Below are positions 17,527-27,185 of a stretch of 64,000 bases of DNA, piece after piece; the first letter of the stretch is position 1, and each line of letters opens with the position of its first letter. The translations under genes and the position numbers were made by a program. The stretch is taken from contig CAVKEB010000003.1 of NCBI GenBank assembly GCA_963655255.1, forward strand, positions 1-64,000, written 5' to 3'. Under the pieces are notes generated by a model that did not search any database, had not been told where the DNA came from, and saw only the letters and a list, made by a program, of their open reading frames with translations. This stretch comes from CAG-791 sp963655255 (GTDB taxonomy: Bacteria; Bacillota; Clostridia; Lachnospirales; Lachnospiraceae).

Positions 17527-19551
17527 CTAATCCTGTACCTTCAGGCTGTAATCACTGCGGTCCAGCGTAAAATTCGGATTGTAATACGGATCTCCCTTAT
17601 CCAGCACTTCCTTCCATTTCGTCCGGAAATGCTCCGATTCCTGATCATAGCGCTTCGCATTGGCCGAAGACGGATCTGTCACATCCGAGCCGCGGGAGAC
17701 CGACTCATAATGATACAGCTCCGCAAACGGCGTAAAGACATTCAGATAGCTCTTCTCCCTGCACTTCAGGCAGAAATCGACATCGTTCAGAGAGACCGCA
17801 AAGGTCTCGTCCAGGCCTCCTACCTCATCGTAAATGCTCTTTTTCACCATGAGGCAGGCTCCGGTCACCGCCGACACGTCCTGCGTGTAGCACAGCCGTC
17901 CCATGTAGCCGAGGTTCTCTCTGCGCTGTTTATAATGCGTGTGTCCCGCCGTCCGGTGCGCTCCGAGCCCGATCACGATGCCGGCATGCTGGATGGTCTT
18001 GTCCGGATAATAGAGCTTCGCGCCGACACAGGCGACATCCGGCCGCTGTGCGTACATCAGAAGCTCCTCCATCCAGTTGACGGAAATCACCTCCGTGTCA
18101 TTGTTCAGGAGAAGGACATATTCCCCCTTCGCCTGCGACACGCCGAAATTGTTTACTCTGGAGTAATTGAAGGTCTCGCCTTCCGCATACTCATATTCTA
18201 CTACATGTACCCGGTCTTTGTACGGGCCGGATGTAACTTCGCGGTAATAACGCTTCGTCGCCTCTTCCGTGCTGCCATTCTCCACGATGATGATCTCATA
18301 ATTCTCATACGTGGATTTCTCAAAAATGGAATTGAGGCACCGCTTCAGATCTTCGCTGTGATCCTTGTTCGCAATCACAATGGAGATCATCGGCTCGCCC
18401 TGAATCTCATACGTAATCTTGAAAATCGTCTCAAACGCGCGGGTGCTGGTGATCTTGAAGTTCTTGAAGCCATGGCGTCTTAAATGGTCCGCAACCGCGC
18501 CCTTGGCCGCCTCGATCGCGTATGTCTTCGCCGCAATATTCCCCGCCGTGGAGCCCGCATGGCTTCTCCAGTAATAGAGGAGCTTCGGCACATGTACAAT
18601 ATTCCGTGCCTTGTCCGTCAGGCGCAGAATCATGTCATGATCCTGCGAACCGTCGAACTCCGAGCGATACAGCTCCTCGCCCTCCAGGAGGGTGCGGTCA
18701 AAGCAGGACAGATGACAGATGTAGTTGTTCGCCCGCAAATTGTCAATCGCGTAGTCCGGTTTGAAATGAATCGTCACGAAATGATTCAGATTGCTCTCCC
18801 GGAAGGTGGTCTCATCGCAGTACAGGTAGTCCGCGTTCTGCTCGTTGATGGCCTTGACATACCAGTACAGGACCGACGGGTGCAGATAGTCGTCGTGGTC
18901 GAACGGCGCGATGTATTCCCCCTCTGCCATGGCGAGACAGGCGTTCGTGTTCTCGGAAATGCCGCCGTTCTTCTCCAGCTTCCGGTAGCAGATCCTCTCC
19001 GAAAGCTCCCGGCTCCTTGCGCGGTACTCCTGCACCACTTCGCCCACATAGGCGTGCTCTTCGTCCGAGCCGTCCGCCAGACACAGCTGCCAGTTTCCGT
19101 AGGTCTGGTTCAGCACGGAATCCATCATGTCCTTCAGATATTCCTTCGGCGTGTTGTAGAGAGGAACCAGAATGCTGAAGAGAATCTGGCGGGAAAAGCC
19201 CGCTGCCTCCTGTGCCTGGCGCTTCCTCTCCGCCTCATCCGGAAAGCTCGCCGTTCCGTATCCCTTCTCCGCCTGTTTCTCACGGATCTTATACTGAATT
19301 TTCTTTACGACTCCTCTGGCATCGCCCTGATTGCGGATCCGGTCCGCCTGGCGCTGCACGAAATGATAGGCGTCGCGGGCGGGTTTGGATGCCTTCCAGA
19401 TTTTATTATTTTTGATCCGGTCCAGCTTGAACTGCAGATCATCCACCTGATCTTCCAGCTGGGCCACCCGGTCCGCCAGAAAAGCCGCCTTGGCCTTTTC
19501 CTTTTCAAACTGTTCCCGATAATCGTTCTGACTGTTCGTATTCTCTGTCAT
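17527..19551 (-). CDS. Two-domain family 2 glycosyltransferase
   Basis: A 674-residue protein with an N-terminal coiled coil (about 10-50) followed by a basic linker and two GT2 catalytic domains. The first begins FSILVPLYNTPKEYLKDMM with ADGSDEEH and FDHDDYLHP. The second begins PMISIVIANKDHSEDLKRCL with VENGSTEE and LLLNNDTEVIS, then FAVSLNDVDFCLKCREKSY. Such tandem enzymes build alternating linkages in rhamnan-type polymers. A TTG at 19641 would give 30 more residues; the ATG after GGAAAGG is preferred. The gene follows another large GT2 gene closely. Which linkage each domain makes is unknown. Confidence 0.88.
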   Translation of the reverse strand: MTENTNSQNDYREQFEKEKAKAAFLADRVAQLEDQVDDLQFKLDRIKNNKIWKASKPARDAYHFVQRQADRIRNQGDARGVVKKIQYKIREKQAEKGYGTASFPDEAERKRQAQEAAGFSRQILFSILVPLYNTPKEYLKDMMDSVLNQTYGNWQLCLADGSDEEHAYVGEVVQEYRARSRELSERICYRKLEKNGGISENTNACLAMAEGEYIAPFDHDDYLHPSVLYWYVKAINEQNADYLYCDETTFRESNLNHFVTIHFKPDYAIDNLRANNYICHLSCFDRTLLEGEELYRSEFDGSQDHDMILRLTDKARNIVHVPKLLYYWRSHAGSTAGNIAAKTYAIEAAKGAVADHLRRHGFKNFKITSTRAFETIFKITYEIQGEPMISIVIANKDHSEDLKRCLNSIFEKSTYENYEIIIVENGSTEEATKRYYREVTSGPYKDRVHVVEYEYAEGETFNYSRVNNFGVSQAKGEYVLLLNNDTEVISVNWMEELLMYAQRPDVACVGAKLYYPDKTIQHAGIVIGLGAHRTAGHTHYKQRRENLGYMGRLCYTQDVSAVTGACLMVKKSIYDEVGGLDETFAVSLNDVDFCLKCREKSYLNVFTPFAELYHYESVSRGSDVTDPSSANAKRYDQESEHFRTKWKEVLDKGDPYYNPNFTLDRSDYSLKVQD

Positions 19552-19637
19552 GTACACCTTTCCTGCCGCACCTTCCGCCGGGGCCTCCCGGGGAAATGAT
19601 TCCGTGCCCCGCGCCGCGGGCTCCTCACAATCCGTCT

Positions 19638-21740
19638 TCAATCATCCGCAGCCGGGATCCTCAGAAATACATCGGACCAGAAGGTAATCCGCTGTCTTGA
19701 CGTGTTGTCCCGGGCCAGCATCCCGATCTGATACCTTCCCGGCTTCAGTGCATCCTTCCGGAAGGCCGTCATGAATCCGGTCAGCTCGTCATTTTTCTGG
19801 TCAGTCAGATGCTCCGCAATATCCGGACGGTATACCCGCTCTGTTTCGATTTCCCAGACCGTCTGCGGATCGTCATCCCTCCGGAATAAAAGCTTTCTGT
19901 CATAAACCGCGTTGTCCGCATTGATGACAAACGCATAGCCCTTGACATAGTAGCCGTCCTCTTCTTTGCTCCTCGCATCCTTTCGTCCCATCGGTCCGCA
20001 GAGCCAGATGGAAAGAGGGCCCGCATATTCCACACCGAGCCGCAGTACGGGGTCTTCCCAGGCTTCCTTGATCCGGCCTTTTCTCTGCTGCATTTCCAGA
20101 TAGTGCGGATCCTGCAGAAGCGCATCCTCTGTCGCAATCTTGAACTCGGTCACCGCCGGATCCTGCTCCAGATACTGGTGATAATACGGATCCCGGCGGA
20201 AGAGATCCGGGTGACGGCTTAAGAGCCGCTCCTGTTCTCCGGAAAGGCGCAGTGCCTTCACCTTGTCTTCCCGGTCGTCTCCGCGCGAAAGGGATTCATG
20301 GTGATACAGGTACATATTGTTGCGGACGACATTGTAATAGCCCTTTTCGAACACCTTCAGGCAAAGGTCAATGTCATTAAAGGCAACCGCGAAATTCTCC
20401 GCATCGAATCCGCCCACTTCCCGGAACAGCTCGCTTCGGATCATCAGGCAGGCTCCGGTCACGGCAATCACATTGCGGACGCCCTTGTTGAAGCCGAAGT
20501 AATGCTCCTCCCTGTTGCTGCAGTACTGCAGCTTGTGGATCGGTCCCACCTTCACATTCACCACGCCCGCATGCTGAATGATGTCCGAATTGGGATACAG
20601 CAGCTTCATGCCGACACAGCCGACATAGGGGAGCTTGGCCTTCTCCGAGAGATAGGACAGCCAGCTCGGCCGCGCGATTTCAATGTCATCGTTCAAAAAC
20701 AGGAGAAGCTCTCCGTTTGCTTCGGAAGCGCCGAGATTGCACATCGCCGAGAAATTAAATTCCATCGGCTGATAAATCAGGCTCGCGCTTCCGTTTTCAT
20801 TGTGCTCTTCGAGCAGCTTTTCCACCTTCGCCTTGTTCTCCGGGGAGCTGCCGTTGTCCACCACAATGATCTCATAAGGAGAGTTGTCCGTATATTTCTC
20901 GATGGAATGGATGCACCGTCCCAGAATTTCTGGATTGTCCTTGCTCGGAATGATGATGCTGATCAGGCGCTTCTCCGCCGATTCACTGGAATAGCGGCCG
21001 GTCAGGGAATCCTTGATCAGATTGCTGTCCCACGGTCTTCCCTTGCGGTATGCGTGAAACAGGATTTCCGGGATGTGCCCGATCGGGAAGCGGTTGTTCT
21101 TTCTCCTCGTGAAGCCGCCGTCCGCCTGCGCGATCTTCAGGCAGAGCTTGTCGTAAATCCAGGAGCGCATACCGTCATCCAGATCGTTCTTCCTCGCGTT
21201 GGCCTCTTCCTCAGAGTCCTCCTTCGTCTTCGAGCGGGATTCATAGTCCGACGCCTTCCGTTCTCCGGGATTGATCAGATACAGCTCCGAGGAGCGGATC
21301 GCAAAGACACTGCCGAAGTAAAACGTCGAGAGGAACGTGTCCGGCGCCCAGTCGGATTTCAGCCACGCGTCCTTGAGCTGCGACTTCTCCGCAAGGCGGT
21401 CCTCATCGCCGTACACCAGGTTGATGTCCGGATTGGCCGCAAAATAATCACAGATCATCTTCTCCGCGTAATCCGTCAGCGTCCCCTCATCGTCACAGCA
21501 GATGATCACGTCCGGAAACTTCACTCCGGAGAGAAGATAATTGCGAAGATGCGAATAGCGGACCACCTCCCGCGAGAGCTTCTCTCCTTCGGAATGGTCC
21601 TCGGCATTCATTCTCTTGTCCAGTTCGAGCTTATGCAGGCGGTACCAGTTGGTATAGCTGTCCACCTTGTCCAGAAGCTCTTTCTCATAACGCTCATCCT
21701 GTACCTGTACCAGATGATGCTTGATCTGTTCTCTCAGCAT
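19638..21740 (-). CDS. Large family 2 glycosyltransferase
   Basis: A 700-residue protein. Residues about 60-200 look like a degenerate first GT-A unit (VIICCDDEGTL, NLVYGDEDRLAEKS). A full GT2 domain then starts near 258 with RLISIIIPSKDNPEILGRC, VVDNGSSPEN, LLFLNDDIEIA and FAVAFNDIDLCLKVFEKGY. The last 180 residues, after the catalytic fold, contain a beta-rich segment with no recognised family. The stop lies close before the next transferase gene. It probably extends the exported polymer. A damaged first domain beside an intact second one suggests a structural role for the first. Confidence 0.86.
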   Translation of the reverse strand: MLREQIKHHLVQVQDERYEKELLDKVDSYTNWYRLHKLELDKRMNAEDHSEGEKLSREVVRYSHLRNYLLSGVKFPDVIICCDDEGTLTDYAEKMICDYFAANPDINLVYGDEDRLAEKSQLKDAWLKSDWAPDTFLSTFYFGSVFAIRSSELYLINPGERKASDYESRSKTKEDSEEEANARKNDLDDGMRSWIYDKLCLKIAQADGGFTRRKNNRFPIGHIPEILFHAYRKGRPWDSNLIKDSLTGRYSSESAEKRLISIIIPSKDNPEILGRCIHSIEKYTDNSPYEIIVVDNGSSPENKAKVEKLLEEHNENGSASLIYQPMEFNFSAMCNLGASEANGELLLFLNDDIEIARPSWLSYLSEKAKLPYVGCVGMKLLYPNSDIIQHAGVVNVKVGPIHKLQYCSNREEHYFGFNKGVRNVIAVTGACLMIRSELFREVGGFDAENFAVAFNDIDLCLKVFEKGYYNVVRNNMYLYHHESLSRGDDREDKVKALRLSGEQERLLSRHPDLFRRDPYYHQYLEQDPAVTEFKIATEDALLQDPHYLEMQQRKGRIKEAWEDPVLRLGVEYAGPLSIWLCGPMGRKDARSKEEDGYYVKGYAFVINADNAVYDRKLLFRRDDDPQTVWEIETERVYRPDIAEHLTDQKNDELTGFMTAFRKDALKPGRYQIGMLARDNTSRQRITFWSDVFLRIPAADD

Positions 21741-21753
21741 GTATCCTGACTCC

Positions 21754-23955
21754 TTATCCGCGCTCTTCCATGGCCTGCGCCATTGTGGAGGGCAGCCCCA
21801 CCATCTGAAGCGTCAGCTCCAGGTCAAAGTCCTCTCCCTCCGGAATCCCGGCTTTTTTACGCAATTTTTTCAGATCCCACTCCAGAGAGGGATCCATGGT
21901 CGTATAGACGATGCTGCCGTTGGTATATCGGCGCCCGTTGGCACGTGCCAGGCGGCTGATGGTTTTCCGATCCGCATCTCCCGCGTGTGCCTGACGGATC
22001 ATGACCATGCAGGGGCAGATTGCAGGATCCACCCGCAGCGTCCTGGCCTCCATGGGAACCGAAACCGTGAAGGTCACCAGCCCCTCCTCTTCATAATGCT
22101 CACTGACCCAATAGGATTCCTCTTCCGAAAATCCCCGGCCGGTATCGAAGTAAACCTGAATGGAGGTCAGACTCCGCTCTTCTTCCTCGCGGGCCTTCTG
22201 CAGAACCTCCTGTGCCGCTTCTTTCTCTTCTTCCGTCTGAAGCTCGGCGGGTTTGATCACCTGCGTTCCCATCCGGGCCCGCAGCTCTCCCAGCGAAATG
22301 ACGCCCCCAGTCACCTGGTTCTGGAAGTTCTGCTCCTCCATGGCCAGACGGTTGGCATCCTTCTCCGGCACGCCGATTGTCTTTAAAAGGCGCTCGCTTC
22401 CGATCAGCTCCTCACAGCGTGCACTTCTTTTTTCATCTTCCAGATAGTAGACGAGAAGGGAACGGAACAAAAGCTCCTCTACCGGAATGCTCCTCGGCAC
22501 GGCCCACTCATAGTCAATGGCCGTCCAGGTCTCTCCGTCCACCAGAAGATTGGAAAACGTCATATCATAGTCCGAAATCTGTCTGAGACCCCCCTGTCCC
22601 ACTCTCTCCCGATATTCATTCAAAAGCGCAAGGAATCGCTCTCCGTCCCCTCTCTGCAGGCTTTCATCCAGAAGGCTCTCCAGCGGTCTGCCCGAAACAT
22701 ACGGAAACTCCACGCCGCCGTCCGCGGTCAGCACGCAGGGTGCAATGCGCAGCGTCTTCGGCATCGGCGTTCCCTGCGCGTCATTGTCTTCCCTCGTCCG
22801 ATTCATCTCCGGGAGCTTCGGGTGTCCCTCCACGGCTTCTCCGGCCACCGCGTATCTTGCCGCCAGCTGCGCCGCACTGTCCGCCATGCGCAGAACGTGC
22901 TCTCCGGCCGCTCTTGTCTGCGGATACTTGCGGACCCTTCCGTCGACCAGATCCAGTTCCGTGCGGATCCGGTACTCCGGCGCGCGGTCATTGGAAAACT
23001 TGCAGTAGTCCACCGGAAGTGCCGGCCCCACTACAACCTCAAAGGAATTGGCGAACATCGGATACAGTCCGTCCCGTGTAATTCCCTGATAGGCTTTTTT
23101 CTCATCGAAAAGGAGCAGGCGGTCGCGATCAAAGTTGCGGATGTTCTCGTTCAGCTCTCCGGCCTCCGGGAGCCTGCGGTCCGAATACAGAATCGACGTA
23201 AACTTATAATCCGGGTACGGATAATAGAAGGAATACTCCGTGGCTCCGTTCTGCAGAAGAAGGCTCTCCAGCGCCGGTCTCGTGAAGGTCTTCGCCGGCT
23301 CGTTTTCACCGGAATAGGATTCGATTCCGTCGAAAAAGCGGCCGGAGTGATCTTCCGCACAGCCCGCCCAGTATTTCAGTCCCAGGCGGTTCTCAATGGC
23401 AATCACCACACGGCCGCCCGGCTTCAGGTGGGAGAAAACCGTCCGGAGCTCTTCCCCGAACGGATCATCCGAGTGCAGATAGCTCTCTGCGTACTCCAAT
23501 ACACCGATCAAAAAAACATAATCGTAGTCCCGGTCGAGCTCCGGTTCCACATCCTCGAAATTGCCGACATGAATGGTCAGATTCCCGCAGTCTCTGTGAC
23601 GATATGCATTGATCAGAGACCGTTTTCTGGACAGATCCACGCAGTCCACCTGTCCGCAGCGGCTCGCCAGAACGCCGGTAATCGCTCCCGGTCCCGCTCC
23701 GATTTCCAGGGCCTTCTCATTCCCTTCAAACGGAATCCATCCGACAATATTGCCGCGGATGGAAGAGAGATGATAGAGCGTTGGCCAGTCCTTCGCCTCC
23801 CGGATGATGGCATCGAATTCCTCTTCCGGGTGATTCTTCGCAATTTCCAGAATCCGGTCCTCTACCTCTCCATCGCAGTACAGATCCTCTCCCGGATAAT
23901 GAGACAGATCCAGGGTAACGCTCCCGATTTGTTCTCTTCTCGTCTCTTCTGCCAT
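21754..23955 (-). CDS. Methyltransferase / kinase-like fusion, possible glycan chain terminator (WbdD-like)
   Basis: A 733-residue protein. Residues about 60-260 form a class I SAM methyltransferase with the glycine-rich motif LEIGAGPGAIT (83-93), VDCVDLS after the second strand and PGGRVVIAIENR. Residues about 305-560 resemble an aminoglycoside-phosphotransferase/kinase-type fold: VRKY with a possible beta-3 lysine (343), then DYDMTFSNLL with Asp464 and Asn469, and AIDYEW with Asp481 and Glu483 at the expected catalytic and metal positions. A Glu/Lys-rich coiled segment (about 590-625) and a C-terminal beta domain follow. In O-antigen systems WbdD has methyltransferase, kinase and coiled-coil parts, caps the chain and sets its length beside Wzm/Wzt. 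The same order of neighbours here supports an analogous role, but the kinase assignment is by motif only. Confidence 0.68.
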   Translation of the reverse strand: MAEETRREQIGSVTLDLSHYPGEDLYCDGEVEDRILEIAKNHPEEEFDAIIREAKDWPTLYHLSSIRGNIVGWIPFEGNEKALEIGAGPGAITGVLASRCGQVDCVDLSRKRSLINAYRHRDCGNLTIHVGNFEDVEPELDRDYDYVFLIGVLEYAESYLHSDDPFGEELRTVFSHLKPGGRVVIAIENRLGLKYWAGCAEDHSGRFFDGIESYSGENEPAKTFTRPALESLLLQNGATEYSFYYPYPDYKFTSILYSDRRLPEAGELNENIRNFDRDRLLLFDEKKAYQGITRDGLYPMFANSFEVVVGPALPVDYCKFSNDRAPEYRIRTELDLVDGRVRKYPQTRAAGEHVLRMADSAAQLAARYAVAGEAVEGHPKLPEMNRTREDNDAQGTPMPKTLRIAPCVLTADGGVEFPYVSGRPLESLLDESLQRGDGERFLALLNEYRERVGQGGLRQISDYDMTFSNLLVDGETWTAIDYEWAVPRSIPVEELLFRSLLVYYLEDEKRSARCEELIGSERLLKTIGVPEKDANRLAMEEQNFQNQVTGGVISLGELRARMGTQVIKPAELQTEEEKEAAQEVLQKAREEEERSLTSIQVYFDTGRGFSEEESYWVSEHYEEEGLVTFTVSVPMEARTLRVDPAICPCMVMIRQAHAGDADRKTISRLARANGRRYTNGSIVYTTMDPSLEWDLKKLRKKAGIPEGEDFDLELTLQMVGLPSTMAQAMEERG

Positions 23956-24093
23956 AACTCCCTGCCTTGCCGAAAAGTTGCTGTTCGCTCCATTCACGGA
24001 TGATGCATAAAAGCCGCACCTGCCACGTGATTTTCGGCGTATCCGCGTCAAAACACCTCACGAAGCAGCGTTTCTTGAACAGCAGTGTAAAAA

Positions 24094-25368
24094 CTACTGC
24101 ATTCTGCCATCCGTCACCTGAATGGCAGAATTCATATCATAATAGCCCACCGTATTCTTGTCGGACACCACGGTCATGTTCATCACATCATACAGACGAT
24201 GATATACGGTGAAATTCTCGCCCTCATAGCCGGTCACGCCGAGGGAAAGAAGATATTCTCCCCCCTGCAGATCCACCCGCTGCCGGAAGGAAATCGTTTT
24301 CACCTGTCCTTTCGCAACCGGTTCCAGGAAGGCCTTTTCGAACATGGTATTGGTTCCCGTGATTTCCACGCCGTATTTATTCTTGATCGTAAAGGCGAAG
24401 ATCGGAGCCTTGACATCCTCCAGAAACTCCACGCTCATCCGAAACGTGCACTCGCTCCCCTTCAGAATGGTAGAATTCACCTTCCCGGAGGAATCCAGAA
24501 TGTCATAGGAAACAATTCTGGCCTTGCCGGAGCCGTATTCCAGCTTGTCCGGGTTCTCGGCAACGCCCCCGCCGGCTGTCTCCCGTTTTTTCTCTTCCGT
24601 TTCTTTCTTCTCGTCCGCAGCATTCGGATCGTACTGACCGACCAGAACCTGCTTGTAGATATCGATCATCTCCTTCGGCTTTCCCTCACCGAGTTTCACG
24701 CCCTGATTCAACAGGACAACCCGGTCACAGTACTTGCTGATACTGGACATGTCATGGGAGACGAACAGAACGGTTTTGCCCGCTTTTTTGAATTCATCGA
24801 ATTTATGGAAGCATTTTGCCTGGAAAAAGACATCCCCGACCGCCAGCGCCTCATCGACAATCAGAATTTCCGGATCAATGTTGATCGCGACGGCAAACGC
24901 AAGACGCATGAACATTCCGCTGGAATACATCTTGACCGGCTGATATACATAGTCGCCGATGTCGGCAAAGGCAAGGATGTCATCCAGCTTCGCCTTGATC
25001 TCATCCTCGCTGAAGCCGATCATGGTGCCGTTGAGATAGATGTTCTCAATGCCGTTGTATTCCATGTTGAATCCGGCTCCCAGCTCCAGAAGAGCCGAAA
25101 TCCGTCCGTTGACCTGCACATCGCCGGAGGTCGGCGTGAGCACGCCGGTGATAATCTTGAGGATGGTGGATTTGCCGGAGCCGTTGGTTCCGATGATGCC
25201 GACCGTCTCGCCCTTGCGAATCGTCATGCTGACATCGTTCAGGGCAAGGTGCTCGGTATAGTGTGCCTTTTTGCCAAAACCGAGTGCATCTGCCACGCGG
25301 TCGCGGTTGTGGTTATAAAGTTTGTACTGTTTGGTCAGGTGCGACACCTGAATCGCTGTATCCTGCAT
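24094..25368 (-). CDS. wzt: Polysaccharide ABC exporter ATPase with C-terminal glycan-binding domain (Wzt/TagH-like)
   Basis: Powers export of the lipid-linked polymer. The 424-residue protein has the ABC domain at 1-245 with Walker A GTNGSGKST, the signature region MYSSGMFMRLAFA, Walker B EILIVDEAL and the switch histidine in LFVSHDM. A low-complexity linker rich in Glu and Lys follows, then a beta-sandwich C-terminal domain (about 285-424) like the Wzt C-domain that reads the chain end in O-antigen systems. The frame stays open far upstream; the ATG starting MQDTAIQVSHL opens the conserved domain, though its ribosome site is weak. It pairs with the permease gene just upstream. Confidence 0.92.
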   Translation of the reverse strand: MQDTAIQVSHLTKQYKLYNHNRDRVADALGFGKKAHYTEHLALNDVSMTIRKGETVGIIGTNGSGKSTILKIITGVLTPTSGDVQVNGRISALLELGAGFNMEYNGIENIYLNGTMIGFSEDEIKAKLDDILAFADIGDYVYQPVKMYSSGMFMRLAFAVAINIDPEILIVDEALAVGDVFFQAKCFHKFDEFKKAGKTVLFVSHDMSSISKYCDRVVLLNQGVKLGEGKPKEMIDIYKQVLVGQYDPNAADEKKETEEKKRETAGGGVAENPDKLEYGSGKARIVSYDILDSSGKVNSTILKGSECTFRMSVEFLEDVKAPIFAFTIKNKYGVEITGTNTMFEKAFLEPVAKGQVKTISFRQRVDLQGGEYLLSLGVTGYEGENFTVYHRLYDVMNMTVVSDKNTVGYYDMNSAIQVTDGRMQ

Positions 25369-25463
25369 GTTTAAATTTATTCTTTCCCGTCCAATGCCTT
25401 TGCGTCCATGCGCCTTCCGGTGAGCAAGCTCCCCTGCAGGCGTATGTCCACAAAGGTGCTGTC

Positions 25464-26459
25464 CTACATGACGTCCGCAAACTGCGGTTTTAATTTCTTG
25501 AAGATCAGGGCCGACACCACGAACAGAAGCGCGGTGACGATCCAGAAATAAGTTGAGGAATAAAAATGTTCCCAGAACCACTGGTGTTCATACACCGAAC
25601 TCCGGTAGCCTTCCACAATATAGGTCATCGGATTGAGCTTGATGAACGGCTTGTATTTCTCCCGAAGCGTATTGATGTTCCACAGAATCGGAGTTGCCCA
25701 CATTCCGACCTGCATCAGGATCGAGACCAGATTCTGCAGGTCCCGGAAGAAAATGACAATCGCGCAGGTTGCGTAAGACAGGCCCAGAATGAAGACATAC
25801 TCGCAGAAGGTGTAGTAAAACAGCTGCAGCGTATAGACACTCGGTGCATACCCGTAGAAGGCAGCAATCAGCACCAGCACTACAGAAAATCCCAGATGCA
25901 CGAACAGTGCCGCCGTCACCTTGATGATCGGAAGGATGCTGACCTTGAAGACCACCTTCTTCACCAGATAGTTGTATTCCATCAGCGAGGTCATTCCGCC
26001 CATGACGGCATCCGAGAAGAAGAACCACGGAACCAGTCCTGCCGTCAGGAAAAGGACATACGGAACCTCCCCGCCGGTATAGGTCACCTGGGGCCCCGAT
26101 CCGAAAATGCGGTCGAACACCACCCAGTACATGGCAACCGTCACAATCGGCGGAACCATCGCCCAGATGGTTCCCAGATAGGAACCCGCATAGCGTTTCT
26201 TGAAATCGTTTCTGGAAAGTCTCCAGATCAGTCTCCGGTTCTGATACAGCTCCACGGGGAGCGCCATGACCCTGTCCTGAAACAGGGTAAACAGAAAAAC
26301 ACCGGCGCCCAGCAAAAGGCAGCCGGAGATTTTCTTTAATCTCGCCGTATCCGGATCTTCCAGTACATTATTATGAAGCAGCAGGGCCACTGCCAGAACA
26401 GCGGCCACTGCCCAGACGATCACAAGGACCGTCCGTTTCTTTCTGCGGTTCTGATCCAT
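25464..26459 (-). CDS. wzm: Polysaccharide ABC exporter permease (Wzm/TagG-like)
   Basis: The ABC-2-type membrane subunit that moves the lipid-linked polymer across the membrane. The 331-residue product has two extra N-terminal hydrophobic segments (about 10-28 and 44-62), then the typical RNDFKKRYAGSYLGTIWAMVPPIVTVAMYWVVF entry region and six transmembrane helices. It begins three bases after the rfbC stop with only a distant ribosome site, so translation is probably coupled. The two extra N-terminal helices are more than the usual TagG/Wzm layout of about 260-270 residues. Confidence 0.92.
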   Translation of the reverse strand: MDQNRRKKRTVLVIVWAVAAVLAVALLLHNNVLEDPDTARLKKISGCLLLGAGVFLFTLFQDRVMALPVELYQNRRLIWRLSRNDFKKRYAGSYLGTIWAMVPPIVTVAMYWVVFDRIFGSGPQVTYTGGEVPYVLFLTAGLVPWFFFSDAVMGGMTSLMEYNYLVKKVVFKVSILPIIKVTAALFVHLGFSVVLVLIAAFYGYAPSVYTLQLFYYTFCEYVFILGLSYATCAIVIFFRDLQNLVSILMQVGMWATPILWNINTLREKYKPFIKLNPMTYIVEGYRSSVYEHQWFWEHFYSSTYFWIVTALLFVVSALIFKKLKPQFADVM

Positions 26460-26462
26460 GAA

Positions 26463-27080
26463 TTAGATATTTCTTTCCTTCCTGTAAGCGTCCAGTCCGC
26501 CCCACTTCTGATCCTTGTCCGAAAGCGTCAGTGCAGTTCCGTCCTTCAGCGCATAGCCCTCTGCCGACGGTGTTCCATGATAATCTCCCGTCAGTTCCGG
26601 CCATTCCACACCGATGGCAGGATCATTCCAGGCAATGCCCGCTTCATCGTTCGGATGCCAGAAATCGTCCACCTTATAGCAGAACTCTGCCTCGTCCGAA
26701 AGGACCAGAAAGCCGTGTGCAAAATTCTTTGGAATGAAGAACTGCTTCTTGTTCTCCGAAGAAAGCAGAACGCCGAACCACTTCCCGAAGGTCTCCGATC
26801 CGGGGCGCAGGTCCACAGCAACATCAAATACCGCACCGTTTACCACGCGCACCAGCTTCGACTGTGCATACTGAATCTGAAAGTGAAGTCCGCGGAGCAC
26901 GCCCTTTTTGGAAGACGACTGATTGTCCTGAACAAAGTTCACGTCAATTCCTGCTGCCGCAAAGTCCTTCTGCTGATAAGTCTCCATGAAATATCCGCGG
27001 TCATCTCCATGAACCGTAGGCGTAATCACCTTCAGTCCCTGAATGCCGCCGCAGTTATCTTCTACCTGAATCTGTCCCAT
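26463..27080 (-). CDS. rfbC: dTDP-4-dehydrorhamnose 3,5-epimerase
   Basis: Third step of dTDP-L-rhamnose synthesis: epimerises dTDP-4-keto-6-deoxyglucose at C3 and C5. The 205-residue cupin has the family motifs DDRGYFMETY, NQSSSKKGVLRGLHFQ (with the catalytic His in RGLHFQ), VVNGAVFDVAVDLRPGSETFG and IPKNFAHGFLVLSDEAEFCYKVDDF. GGAAAGGA precedes the ATG. It sits in an rfbB-rfbA-rfbC-wzm-wzt order. Together with the next two genes it implies that the polymer contains rhamnose or a close 6-deoxysugar. Confidence 0.95.
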   Translation of the reverse strand: MGQIQVEDNCGGIQGLKVITPTVHGDDRGYFMETYQQKDFAAAGIDVNFVQDNQSSSKKGVLRGLHFQIQYAQSKLVRVVNGAVFDVAVDLRPGSETFGKWFGVLLSSENKKQFFIPKNFAHGFLVLSDEAEFCYKVDDFWHPNDEAGIAWNDPAIGVEWPELTGDYHGTPSAEGYALKDGTALTLSDKDQKWGGLDAYRKERNI

Positions 27081-27185
27081 TTTGTCCTTTCCTGATGCCG
27101 CCTTTCTGCAGCACCGTCAACAAAAAAGCGAAGGATGTCCTCCTCTTTCTTCCTCTCCTGTCCGTCTTCTCCGGCATTCTGCGTC

